A DNA stretch of 37,706 nt from CAYGZM01 sp964354365 (lineage in GTDB: Bacteria; Planctomycetota; Phycisphaerae; Sedimentisphaerales; Anaerobacaceae): the NCBI GenBank assembly GCA_964354365.1, contig CAYGZM010000021.1, positions 1 through 37,706 on the forward strand. Direction: 5' to 3'. The position numbers and the translations under genes were made by a program. This document shows, piece after piece, positions 30,884 to 37,706 of this stretch. The notes under the pieces were generated by a model. That model was not told the DNA's origin. It worked only from the letters and a program-made list of their open reading frames with translations, and did not search any database. The first letter of the stretch is position 1. Every line of letters starts with the position of its first letter.

Positions 30884-32089
30884 TCAGAATAGCACGCCGT
30901 CTGTGCCTGACTTGACAAACAAATAATACAGCCGACCCTCCTGATACGTCTGACCCGCCAACTTTCCAGCCATATCGCCCACGCCCATATAGACATCGCA
31001 TCGGCCCGGGGCGCGTATCGCCCCGCCGGTATCCTGGTCCAGCACGAAGCCACTGTACGGGCGGACGACCGGCTGGCCGCCTGATGCCTGCGGCAAGGTC
31101 GTCGAGATAAAGCCAAGAGATGCACGCGGAAAGATTGACTTGTCGGTGGCGATGGTTCGCATCGTGGTTACCTGCTCATTGAGGCTGCCCCGCGGCGCGC
31201 CTTGCTCTTCCCTGAAGAAGACGAATCGGGGGTTGTGCCGGACGTAAGTATCGACCAAGTCCCTGTTTTGTTTGAAGAAGTCAATCATCGCCGAGAGGCT
31301 GAGCTGGTCCGAGCTTATCAGGCCGTCCTTGACCAACTGCTCGCCGACGCTTCGATACTCGTGCCCGTTATTGGCGGCATAGCCGACCGTTTTGAGCTGG
31401 CCGTCGGGCAGTCTTATCTTTGCCGAGCCCTGTACGTGGGCGATATACGCCTCGAAAGGATCGCCCAGCCATATCAGCTCCTGGCCCTTGAGTAAGCTGG
31501 CCGCCTCTATTACGGCCCGCTGCGGATACGGTGTTACGCGGCCGTCGGAGGTGCGTCGTCCGAGTATTTCGCCGTTGGGGCCTTTCACGAGGTCGTCCGG
31601 CTGGTTGTAGAGCGGATACTGGAATCGCTCGGTGCGGGCCAGCGAACCCTCGAAAATGGGCGTATAGTAGCCGGTAAATAGCACCGTACCCCTATCGTCG
31701 CAGCCGACGGAGATATAGACGTCGAATTTCTCGCGGATGGCCTGATCCAACGGCTTGCCCATAAGGCCCGATTCGAGCATACTTAGGAACGCCTCCAGGC
31801 TCTGGACCGCCCGTGCGTGCGTAATCTCGCCGGAGGGGAAGAATCCCCGGCTTGAGGGCTTGCTCAGGTAGCTCAGGCTGTTTTTGACGGCTTCTCGCAA
31901 ATCCCTCACATCGAGGCATGCCATCGTGAAATCGGGGATCTGGGCCGGGTCGGTAATCTTTCGCAGGGCCTGCATGCCCGGCGGCAGAGGCTTGTCATAA
32001 GGTGTTTTGACCGGCTCAACGTGCGCCCTGCACCCTAAGAAAAATACCCAGATAAACAATAGCGTCGAAAGAAGGCTTTTCCTTGCCAT
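30884..32089 (-). CDS. mltA: Membrane-bound lytic murein transglycosylase A, lipoprotein
   Basis: A 401-residue MltA-family enzyme that cuts peptidoglycan glycan strands and leaves 1,6-anhydro ends. The start at 32089 is chosen because GGAG stands 7 bases upstream; the frame stays open to 32245, but that part does not look like protein. The signal MARKSLLSTLLFIWVFFLGC ends in a lipobox with Cys20. The MltA barrel has FTGYYTPIFEGS and the YPQRAVIEAASLLKGQELIWL and AYIAHVQGSAKIRL regions; the C-terminal 3D domain has DQDTGGAIRAPGRCDVYMG, whose Asp is the probable catalytic acid. It is anchored by lipid, probably in the outer membrane. It leads the operon with the entericidin-like lipoprotein. 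A cell-wall enzyme fits planctomycetes, which have peptidoglycan. Confidence 0.92.
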   Translation of the reverse strand: MARKSLLSTLLFIWVFFLGCRAHVEPVKTPYDKPLPPGMQALRKITDPAQIPDFTMACLDVRDLREAVKNSLSYLSKPSSRGFFPSGEITHARAVQSLEAFLSMLESGLMGKPLDQAIREKFDVYISVGCDDRGTVLFTGYYTPIFEGSLARTERFQYPLYNQPDDLVKGPNGEILGRRTSDGRVTPYPQRAVIEAASLLKGQELIWLGDPFEAYIAHVQGSAKIRLPDGQLKTVGYAANNGHEYRSVGEQLVKDGLISSDQLSLSAMIDFFKQNRDLVDTYVRHNPRFVFFREEQGAPRGSLNEQVTTMRTIATDKSIFPRASLGFISTTLPQASGGQPVVRPYSGFVLDQDTGGAIRAPGRCDVYMGVGDMAGKLAGQTYQEGRLYYLFVKSGTDGVLF

Positions 32090-32160
32090 TTTGAAACTCC
32101 GAATTTTCCAATTGAACTTCTTCCATCCATCGACGGCGGTATCAGCCGCCGCCGCCTCAT

Positions 32161-32191
32161 ATATTACTCGGCTTTTCGCCGATTTTGTCAA
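32161..32191 (-). promoter_or_regulatory. mltA promoter candidate with long, palindromic spacer
   Basis: On the minus strand TTGACA (32191-32186) and TAATAT (32166-32161) are 19 bp apart, with TCGGC-GAAAA-GCCGA inside the spacer. A 19-bp spacer with an internal dyad is the hallmark of promoters controlled by MerR-family regulators; none is encoded nearby. Confidence 0.4.
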
Positions 32192-32273
32192 TAATATTTC
32201 AAAGGAAGTTTCCCAAGCAGGCGTACTCGCACAACCCGCATGCACCGAATTACGAGATTCTGGGGGAATTTGT

Positions 32274-32302
32274 TTGACAGGCGGCGGAGCGGACGTTACA
32301 AT
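32274..32302 (+). promoter_or_regulatory. Sigma-70-type promoter of the beta-helix gene
   Basis: TTGACA (32274-32279), a 17-bp spacer and TACAAT (32297-32302), identical in design to 13750-13778. Transcription would start near 32309 and leave a leader of about 295 bases before the next gene. The leader has several inverted repeats but no riboswitch I can recognise. Confidence 0.65.
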
Positions 32303-32603
32303 ATATGGTGAAGTTTGGATGTGAAGGCCGGCTCAGAAATGCCATAATATCATATTTCTGTTTGCCGTCATAATTCGAATAGTCGTATTTTCATATCAAG
32401 CCCGCCTTCCTGAATTAAGCCGTTGTTTCACTGTATGCACCGGGGCCGCTTCGCCCGCTGGCCGGATGCAATGACAAACGGGTGAAGAGTCCGCCGAACC
32501 GGTTCAAACAGTTGAGAAATAGAGGCGTTCTGAAATAACAGGCGCGGGCGCGTGGCCTGTGCCGGCATAATAAGCTCATAACATAATTTAAGGGAGTAAA
32601 ACA

Positions 32604-34193
32604 ATGAGAGCCAAAAAGCTATCCACCTTAATTATCCTGCTGTTCACAGCGGCTTTTGCACACGCGGCAACCCGCCTCGTCCCGGCCCAGTACCCCAATA
32701 TCCAGGCCGCAATAGACGACTGCAACGACGGCGATACAGTTATCGTCGCCCCCGGAACCTACACCGGCCCCGGAAACCGCGACATAGATTTTTGCGGAAA
32801 AGCAATCACCGTCCAAAGTATCGACCCAAACAATCCTGCTGTCGTCGCCCGGACAATCATCGACTCCAACGCCAGCCCGGCTGACCGCCATCGTGGATTC
32901 ATGTTCCATTCTGGTGAAGATGCGAACTCAATCGTGGCTGGCTTAACGATTATTAACGGATATGCTGACCAAGGCGCTGGAATCAGAATCACTGCTGGGA
33001 GGCGCGGCGAGGCGCAAACTGGTCCAGTCAAATGCAGGATACTCAACTGTGTCATAACCCAGAATACTGCCACATATTATGGAGGCGGAATCTGTATATC
33101 AGCGAGTAGCTCGACTATCACTAATTGCACTGTAGTGCATAATAGAAGCCGCTCCGGTGGCGGAATTTGGTGCATAGGATCCGATGCAATTATTGCCAAC
33201 TGCACAATCAGCGAAAACACCGCACTATCCGCCGGTGGTGGACTCTACTGCTACATTTCAGGCAAGCCGACGGTCAATAACTCGATCTTGTATTCCAACA
33301 CGGCCCCCAGCGGGCCAGAAATAGCTTTAGCTTTGGACCCGTATTACCGCGATCCATCGCTATTGAATTTGGCAGTCTCATACAGCAACGTTCGTGGCGC
33401 GCTTCCAGCGATATATAACCAATGGGGCGCCATCGTCGATTGGGGCCCCGGCAACATCGATGCCGAGCCGTATTTTGTTGATGCGAACAGCGGCGATTAC
33501 CACCTCAAGAGCGGAGGCTGGCGATGGGATGCTCAGCGAAAAACCTGGACCTGGGACACCGTTACCAGCCGGTGCATCGACGCGGGCGACCCCGATGCGT
33601 CCTTGCGTGATGAACCGCTCTTTGTTCCGGTTGATCCTACGGGCTACTGGGGCGTGAACCTTCGGATCAATATGGGCGCTTATGGCGGGACCGCCGAGGC
33701 GAGCATCCCGCCGCACGACTGGGCTATCCGCACCGACTACAGCAACGACGGCATAGCCAACTTCACCGACTTTGCGCACTGGACAAAGAGTCATCCATAC
33801 ACAGCCCGAGAACCGCTTGGCCCCTTGAATCCAGGCCCCGTTCTCGATCCTATAGATTTGGCCGTTCTTGGAGCTGACTGGCTCTGCCAGACAACCTGGT
33901 TCCAAATGCCAGGCCAGGCAACCAGCCCCAATCCTCCCGATGGGTCCGTCGGGATTCGTTTAGACCCTGTTTTAGGCTGGGAGGCCGGTGCCGGCGCAAC
34001 TTCTCACGACGTGTATTTTGGCACGTCTGACCCGCCCACATTCCAGGCAAGCACAACGGCCAGGACATTTGCACCCGGCTATTTATCCAAGAATACCACC
34101 TACTATTGGCGAATCGACGAGGTCAACCCTTTTGGCACAACCGCCGGGCCGGTCTGGAGCTTCACCACTGGGACAGGGGGTGGAGGAAGATAA
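32604..34193 (+). CDS. Secreted right-handed beta-helix protein with dockerin-like and Fn3-like regions
   Basis: A 529-residue exported protein. Signal peptide at residues 1-21 (cleavage after AHA). The first part starts with YPNIQAAIDDCNDGDTVIVAPGTY, the usual opening of pectate-lyase-like helices, and continues with parallel coils (about 85-235) of the type CRILNCVITQNTATYYGGG, ITNCTVVHNRSRSGGG and IANCTISENTALSAGGG. GVNLRINMGAYGGT closes this part, as in many Phycisphaerae proteins. Residues about 370-425 have a dockerin-like calcium-site look (DYSNDGIANFTDF and PIDLAVLGADWL). The C-terminal 95 residues are an Fn3-like sandwich (SHDVYFGTSDPP, TYYWRIDEVNPF). GGGAG lies before the ATG. It may bind or cut acidic or sulfated polysaccharides; no catalytic residues can be named. 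No sorting signal at the end. Confidence 0.85.
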   Translation: MRAKKLSTLIILLFTAAFAHAATRLVPAQYPNIQAAIDDCNDGDTVIVAPGTYTGPGNRDIDFCGKAITVQSIDPNNPAVVARTIIDSNASPADRHRGFMFHSGEDANSIVAGLTIINGYADQGAGIRITAGRRGEAQTGPVKCRILNCVITQNTATYYGGGICISASSSTITNCTVVHNRSRSGGGIWCIGSDAIIANCTISENTALSAGGGLYCYISGKPTVNNSILYSNTAPSGPEIALALDPYYRDPSLLNLAVSYSNVRGALPAIYNQWGAIVDWGPGNIDAEPYFVDANSGDYHLKSGGWRWDAQRKTWTWDTVTSRCIDAGDPDASLRDEPLFVPVDPTGYWGVNLRINMGAYGGTAEASIPPHDWAIRTDYSNDGIANFTDFAHWTKSHPYTAREPLGPLNPGPVLDPIDLAVLGADWLCQTTWFQMPGQATSPNPPDGSVGIRLDPVLGWEAGAGATSHDVYFGTSDPPTFQASTTARTFAPGYLSKNTTYYWRIDEVNPFGTTAGPVWSFTTGTGGGGR

Positions 34194-34416
34194 AACTCCC
34201 GTGCCGCAGGTTCTTTCCCTCACGCCCAGTTGTGTGCCCAAGTAGCATAGTAATGACGACGCCCACAAAATCAAGTTTGGCAGAGTAATAACCTGCCCGG
34301 TACGCTGACCGTTCAGGCGGGGAAAAGCGGTTGTGTAAACGGCGGGGATTTACTATTCTACCTGGGAACGGCTTGGCCGGCCTGCCGGCCTGGGGCCGAT
34401 AGAAAGGAACTTCGCT

Positions 34417-35463
34417 ATGGTCGCACTCGCCGTCTTTTTGCACGCGCTCGGCGGCTTCGCCGCGGGCAGCTTCTATATCCCCTTCAAGAAGGTCCGCAAC
34501 TGGGCGTGGGAGAGCTACTGGCTGGCGGCGGGCGTGTTTTCCTGGATTATCGCGCCGTGGGTGGTGGCGCTTTTGGTTGTGCCGGGGCTGTTTTCGGTTC
34601 TAAGGCAAGCCTCTGCAAGCAGCATTTTCTGGACGTATTTCTTTGGCGTTATGTGGGGCGTGGGCGGGCTGACGTTCGGGCTGTCGATGCGCTACCTTGG
34701 GATGTCGCTCGGATACGCAATTGCGCTGGGGTTCTGTGCGGCGTTCGGGACGATTATCCCGCCGATATTCGAGGGCAAATTCGGCGACTTGGTTACGAAT
34801 ATATCGGGCCTGACGACGCTGGCGGGCGTCCTTGTCTGCCTTATCGGCATAGCAATTTGCGGGTGGGCGGGCGTCTCCAAGGAGAAGGAGCTTTCCGACG
34901 AGAAGAAGAAAGAGAGCATAAAGGAATTCAACTTCGCAAAAGGGCTCTGGGTGGCGATATTCGCCGGGGTGATGAGCGCGTGTATGGCGTTCGCGATAGC
35001 GGCGGGCAAACCCGTCGCCGTCCTTGCCGAACAATATGGGACGGCGTCTTTATGGGTCAATACGCCCGTTTTTATTTTTATACTGGCAGGCGGGTTCACG
35101 ACGAATTTCTTATGGTGCGTGCTCCTGAACATCAAGAACCGCACGGCCAAAGACTACGTCGATGGCGGCAAGGCGCCGCTGCCGAGCAACTACTTCTTCT
35201 CGGCGCTGGCGGGGATTACGTGGTATCTGCAGTTTATGTTCTACGGGATGGGCAAAACGCGAATGGGCGAGTATGATTTCTCAAGCTGGACTATCCACAT
35301 GGCGTTTATCATAGTCTTCAGCAATATATGGGCGCTACTTTTCCACGAGTGGAAGAGTTCGAGCCGGCGCACCCATCAGATCATTCGCTTAGGTATAGTG
35401 GTGTTAGTCGCCTCAACGGTCGTCGTCGGCCTGGGCAGCTATCTCAAATCGCAAGGCAGGTGA
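34417..35463 (+). CDS. rhaT: RhaT-type sugar:proton symporter
   Basis: A 348-residue inner-membrane transporter with about ten hydrophobic segments. It matches the L-rhamnose/proton symporter family from the first residues (LHALGGFAAGSFYIPFKKVR) through FFGVMWGVGGLTFGLSMRYL, SLGYAIALGFCAAFGTIIPP and the later NYFFSALAGITWYLQFMFYG with SSWTIHMAFIIVFSNIWAL. A charged cytoplasmic loop (KEKELSDEKKKESIKEF) separates the two halves. AAGGAA precedes the ATG. It should import L-rhamnose or a related deoxyhexose. It is the first gene of a plus-strand group with the methyltransferase-like gene 35 bp downstream; no rhamnose catabolic genes are in the window. The 34194-34416 gap contains GC-rich hairpins but no gene. 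Confidence 0.9.
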   Translation: MVALAVFLHALGGFAAGSFYIPFKKVRNWAWESYWLAAGVFSWIIAPWVVALLVVPGLFSVLRQASASSIFWTYFFGVMWGVGGLTFGLSMRYLGMSLGYAIALGFCAAFGTIIPPIFEGKFGDLVTNISGLTTLAGVLVCLIGIAICGWAGVSKEKELSDEKKKESIKEFNFAKGLWVAIFAGVMSACMAFAIAAGKPVAVLAEQYGTASLWVNTPVFIFILAGGFTTNFLWCVLLNIKNRTAKDYVDGGKAPLPSNYFFSALAGITWYLQFMFYGMGKTRMGEYDFSSWTIHMAFIIVFSNIWALLFHEWKSSSRRTHQIIRLGIVVLVASTVVVGLGSYLKSQGR

Positions 35464-35498
35464 ACTGCGCCGGGCGGCTATTGCAGGGTAAATCGCAG

Positions 35499-36665
35499 AT
35501 GTCGAAGAAAGAGACAATGACTTCAAGGCAGCGTGTTGAGAAGGCCCTCAATCATGAGGCGCCTGACAGGGTGCCGATTGACTTAGGCGGATTCCAGACC
35601 GGCATTCACAAAGGGGCGTACATCGAGCTGCTCGATTATCTGGGTATTGAAGACGCCCCTGCAATCCTCGACCCGGTTCAGCAGCTCGCCAAGCCGTGCG
35701 AAGAGCTGCTGGAGCGTTTTCACGTCGATATTCGCTACGTCTGCGCGCACGGGCCGGACAGTTTCAAAGGCGGCATCGAGCAGAACGAACGCGACGGCAG
35801 GGGCTGGCACGACCTGAAAGACGAGTTCGGCGTCGTATGGTCGATGGCGGACGACCGGCAGCTTTATATGGACATCTCACATCATCCCCTGGCCGACGCA
35901 AAGATCGAAGACCTTGCGGATTACCCTTTTCCAAAAGGCGATGATCCCACGCGGTTCACCGGCGTCCGCGAGCAGGCGCTTGAGCTGCGCCGCAGTACGC
36001 CCTACGCCATATCAACAGGCATCGGCGGAGTGGTCTATGAGATTTGCTGGTATATGCGGGGCCTGGAGCGGTGGTTCATCGATATGATTGAGAACCCGGC
36101 CTTTTGCGAGGCGCTGCTCGAGAAGACTCTGAAATTCTGGCTGGATTACTTCAGCGTGTTTATGGCGGAGGTGGGCGACATAATCGACGTCGTGATGATA
36201 GGCGACGACATCGGCGGGCAGACAGGGCCTTTGTTCTCCCCGGATTTCTATCGCAGAATTGTAAAGCCCCGCCAGAAAAGGCTCGTCCGGCATATCAAGT
36301 CTCTTACGGCCGCAAAGATATGGTACCATACGTGCGGCTCGGTGGCCCAATTCATCCCGGACCTACTCGACAACGGCATCGACATACTCAATCCCGTCCA
36401 GATCAGCGCCGAAAATATGGAGCCGCGGCAATTAAAGGATAAATTCGGCCGGAGGCTTTGCTTCTGGGGCGGCGCGATAGATACGCAGCACGTCCTTCCC
36501 ACCGCAACGCCTAATGAAATCAAAAAGCACGTGCGAAGAAATATCGAGATATTCAAGCCCGGCGGCGGCTACGTCTTTAACAACGTCCACAACATTCAGG
36601 TCGGCGTCCCGCCGGAGAACGTTGCGGCCCTTTTCGACGCCGCGTACGAATATGGATTCTACTGA
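35499..36665 (+). CDS. UroD-superfamily protein, MtaA/CmuA-like corrinoid methyltransferase
   Basis: A 388-residue protein of the uroporphyrinogen decarboxylase superfamily. The ATG at 35499 gives the usual start (MTSRQRVEKALNHEAPDRVP); a longer open frame reaches back into rhaT and is rejected. The barrel has GDDIGGQTGPLFSPDFYR and a zinc-type pair of motifs, HTCGS (about 283-287) and CFWGGAIDTQHVLP further on, the His-x-Cys...Cys arrangement of corrinoid or CoM methyltransferases. Heme synthesis is unlikely: the N-terminal NRPVW-type Arg motif of true HemE is absent. Such genes are abundant in planctomycetes and often sit next to sugar transporters; the methyl donor is unknown. It probably shares a transcript with rhaT. 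Confidence 0.82.
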   Translation: MSKKETMTSRQRVEKALNHEAPDRVPIDLGGFQTGIHKGAYIELLDYLGIEDAPAILDPVQQLAKPCEELLERFHVDIRYVCAHGPDSFKGGIEQNERDGRGWHDLKDEFGVVWSMADDRQLYMDISHHPLADAKIEDLADYPFPKGDDPTRFTGVREQALELRRSTPYAISTGIGGVVYEICWYMRGLERWFIDMIENPAFCEALLEKTLKFWLDYFSVFMAEVGDIIDVVMIGDDIGGQTGPLFSPDFYRRIVKPRQKRLVRHIKSLTAAKIWYHTCGSVAQFIPDLLDNGIDILNPVQISAENMEPRQLKDKFGRRLCFWGGAIDTQHVLPTATPNEIKKHVRRNIEIFKPGGGYVFNNVHNIQVGVPPENVAALFDAAYEYGFY

Positions 36666-36708
36666 GAACAGTTCGAACATCATCTTTTGATCCGGCATAT
36701 TGCACATT

Positions 36709-37599
36709 ATGCGTAAGGCCCTTGAACGATCACCAAAGCAAAGAGAGTTAATTGACCGAGGCCTGTACCTCAGAAGCGCCGCCCTGGGGACATTCGGCTT
36801 CTGCACCCGCTCGGCGGTCGATACCGAATTGCTCGCGCCGCAGTGGCTCGAAGTGGTTGAAATCGACCTGGACCTGCAGCGCCGCAGTCACCGGTTGCAC
36901 GGCACGCGAATAGCGCATATCAGCGACCTTCACCACGGCAGCACCGTCGGCGGCGAGTATCTGCGCCGCTGCATCGAGCGTGTTAATCAGCTCAATGCGG
37001 ATATAGTCGTGCTGACGGGCGATTACATCACATACGACCTCTGGGGCAGGTACCGCAGGAAAGTTACAGCTCTGCTTGGGGGCATCCGAAGCCGATTCGG
37101 CACGTATGCCTGCCTGGGCAATCACGATTACGGCCTAAACGCAATGTCGAGCCGAAGACGGGACTATTTGCTGGTCCGGCTCCTGCGTGGTATGAAGGCC
37201 AACGGAATTACCGTCTTGCGGAATGAATCGGCTGTCTTGGACATCAACGGCCACCCGCTGCGGCTGGTCGGGCTGGGCGATTTACGGGTCGGCGATTTCC
37301 ACCCGACAAGGGCCTTTGCCGATATATCAGACGACCACGTTACCATTGCCCTGGTGCACAATCCGCGGGGCGTCGAGTATCTGAATGCGTTTGGGGTCGA
37401 TGTTGTCTTCAGCGGGCACACGCACGGAAAGACATCGAGGTTCCCGCCCGAGCACGTGCTGAATTTCAAAAGCCGGCGCTTCCACGCGGGCATGTATGAC
37501 GTTGGAGACACGAAGCTCTACGTCAACCGCGGCCTCGGCCGCGTCGGCAGAATGCGCTTCTACTCCAGACCCGAAATCACCGTCCTCACCCTGCGCTGA
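36709..37599 (+). CDS. Metallophosphoesterase, YkuE-like
   Basis: A 296-residue calcineurin-like phosphoesterase. The five metal motifs are in order: ISDLHHGS, VVLTGDYITYD, CLGNHDYG, ALVHNPRG and FSGHTHGK. The N-terminal 60 residues are basic and lack a clear membrane segment (LRSAALGTFGFCTRSAV), unlike YkuE-type enzymes with an anchor. The C-terminus (YVNRGLGRVGRMRFYSRPEITVLTLR) is typical of the family. Relatives hydrolyse phosphodiesters such as UDP-sugars or lipids. The ATG at 36709 is chosen over a TTG at 36700; neither has a strong ribosome site. It lies 43 bp after the UroD-like gene and may be co-transcribed. Confidence 0.88.
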   Translation: MRKALERSPKQRELIDRGLYLRSAALGTFGFCTRSAVDTELLAPQWLEVVEIDLDLQRRSHRLHGTRIAHISDLHHGSTVGGEYLRRCIERVNQLNADIVVLTGDYITYDLWGRYRRKVTALLGGIRSRFGTYACLGNHDYGLNAMSSRRRDYLLVRLLRGMKANGITVLRNESAVLDINGHPLRLVGLGDLRVGDFHPTRAFADISDDHVTIALVHNPRGVEYLNAFGVDVVFSGHTHGKTSRFPPEHVLNFKSRRFHAGMYDVGDTKLYVNRGLGRVGRMRFYSRPEITVLTLR

Positions 37600-37607
37600 A
37601 TGTCTGG

Positions 37608-37706
37608 CTACTGATTTGACAATTCCCTCAGCGATTCATAGACCTTCAGGGACTTCTCCTCGTCTATACTCTTTCGCACCTCAGGATCGAGCCATATCTC
37701 CGCAAG
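37608..37706 (-). CDS. C-terminal end of an unidentified gene, 5' partial
   Basis: On the minus strand a frame is open from the window edge to a TAG at 37608-37610. It encodes 32 residues with a clean protein-like composition (LAEIWLDPEVRKSIDEEKSL, then KVYESLRELSNQ), probably a terminal helix. It is convergent with the phosphoesterase gene, which ends 8 bp away. Too little is visible to name a family. Confidence 0.6.
   Translation of the reverse strand, partial: LAEIWLDPEVRKSIDEEKSLKVYESLRELSNQ

Overview
The window looks like a chromosomal segment of an anaerobic, polysaccharide-degrading planctomycete, most likely class Phycisphaerae (Sedimentisphaerales-like; the class is inference, the phylum is better supported). 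Phylum-level evidence: an ECF sigma factor with the TTHWSVV signature next to a zinc-ribbon Ser/Thr kinase with a membrane tail, large secreted glycosidases, a beta-helix protein with a dockerin-like stretch, and many short palindromic repeats between genes. No tRNA, rRNA or CRISPR was found, and no transposase gene is present.

Layout. 1-4.3 kb: the 3' part of a GltD-like flavoprotein followed by a cysteine-type NAD(P)-linked formate dehydrogenase alpha subunit. 4.3-6.9 kb: ECF sigma factor, Ser/Thr kinase and a small membrane ORF. 6.9-8.7 kb: exported amidohydrolase. 8.8-12.7 kb, minus strand: a very large GH2 beta-galactosidase with a LamG-type domain inserted in its catalytic barrel. 13.2-16.4 kb: a small coiled-coil protein, then an exported two-domain glycosidase. 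16.5-18.7 kb, minus strand: a probable lipoprotein ending in a GspG pseudopilin domain. 18.8-19.6 kb: a dense regulatory and repeat region. 19.7-22.2 kb: clpC. 22.3-24.8 kb, minus strand: a pilin-like protein, an RNase HI-PurN fusion and a C4 zinc-ribbon coiled-coil protein. 25.0-26.1 kb: M20 peptidase. 26.1-27.0 kb: AT-richer, almost gene-free, with a TIR element. 27.1-28.4 kb: exported trypsin-fold protease followed by a small protein resembling the protease's own N-terminal domain. 28.7-32.1 kb: ThuA-like protein (plus strand), convergent with a minus-strand operon mltA - entericidin-like lipoprotein - Tat-exported TIM-barrel protein. 32.6-37.6 kb: secreted beta-helix protein, RhaT-type sugar permease, UroD/MtaA-type methyltransferase, metallophosphoesterase. 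The right edge cuts an unidentified minus-strand gene.

How it fits together. Secreted glycosidases, ThuA-like and beta-helix proteins and a RhaT permease suggest external breakdown of complex glycans and import of deoxysugars, with formate as an electron carrier or by-product (inference). The strongest unusual signals are: (1) the protease and its free-standing N-domain homologue; (2) the RNase HI-PurN fusion; (3) the promoter, 25-bp and 10-bp repeat arrays that would form a self-complementary clpC leader; (4) the LamG insertion in the GH2 barrel; (5) the GspG domain on a probable lipoprotein; (6) at least four different short inverted-repeat (MITE-like) elements, two with clear flanking direct repeats.
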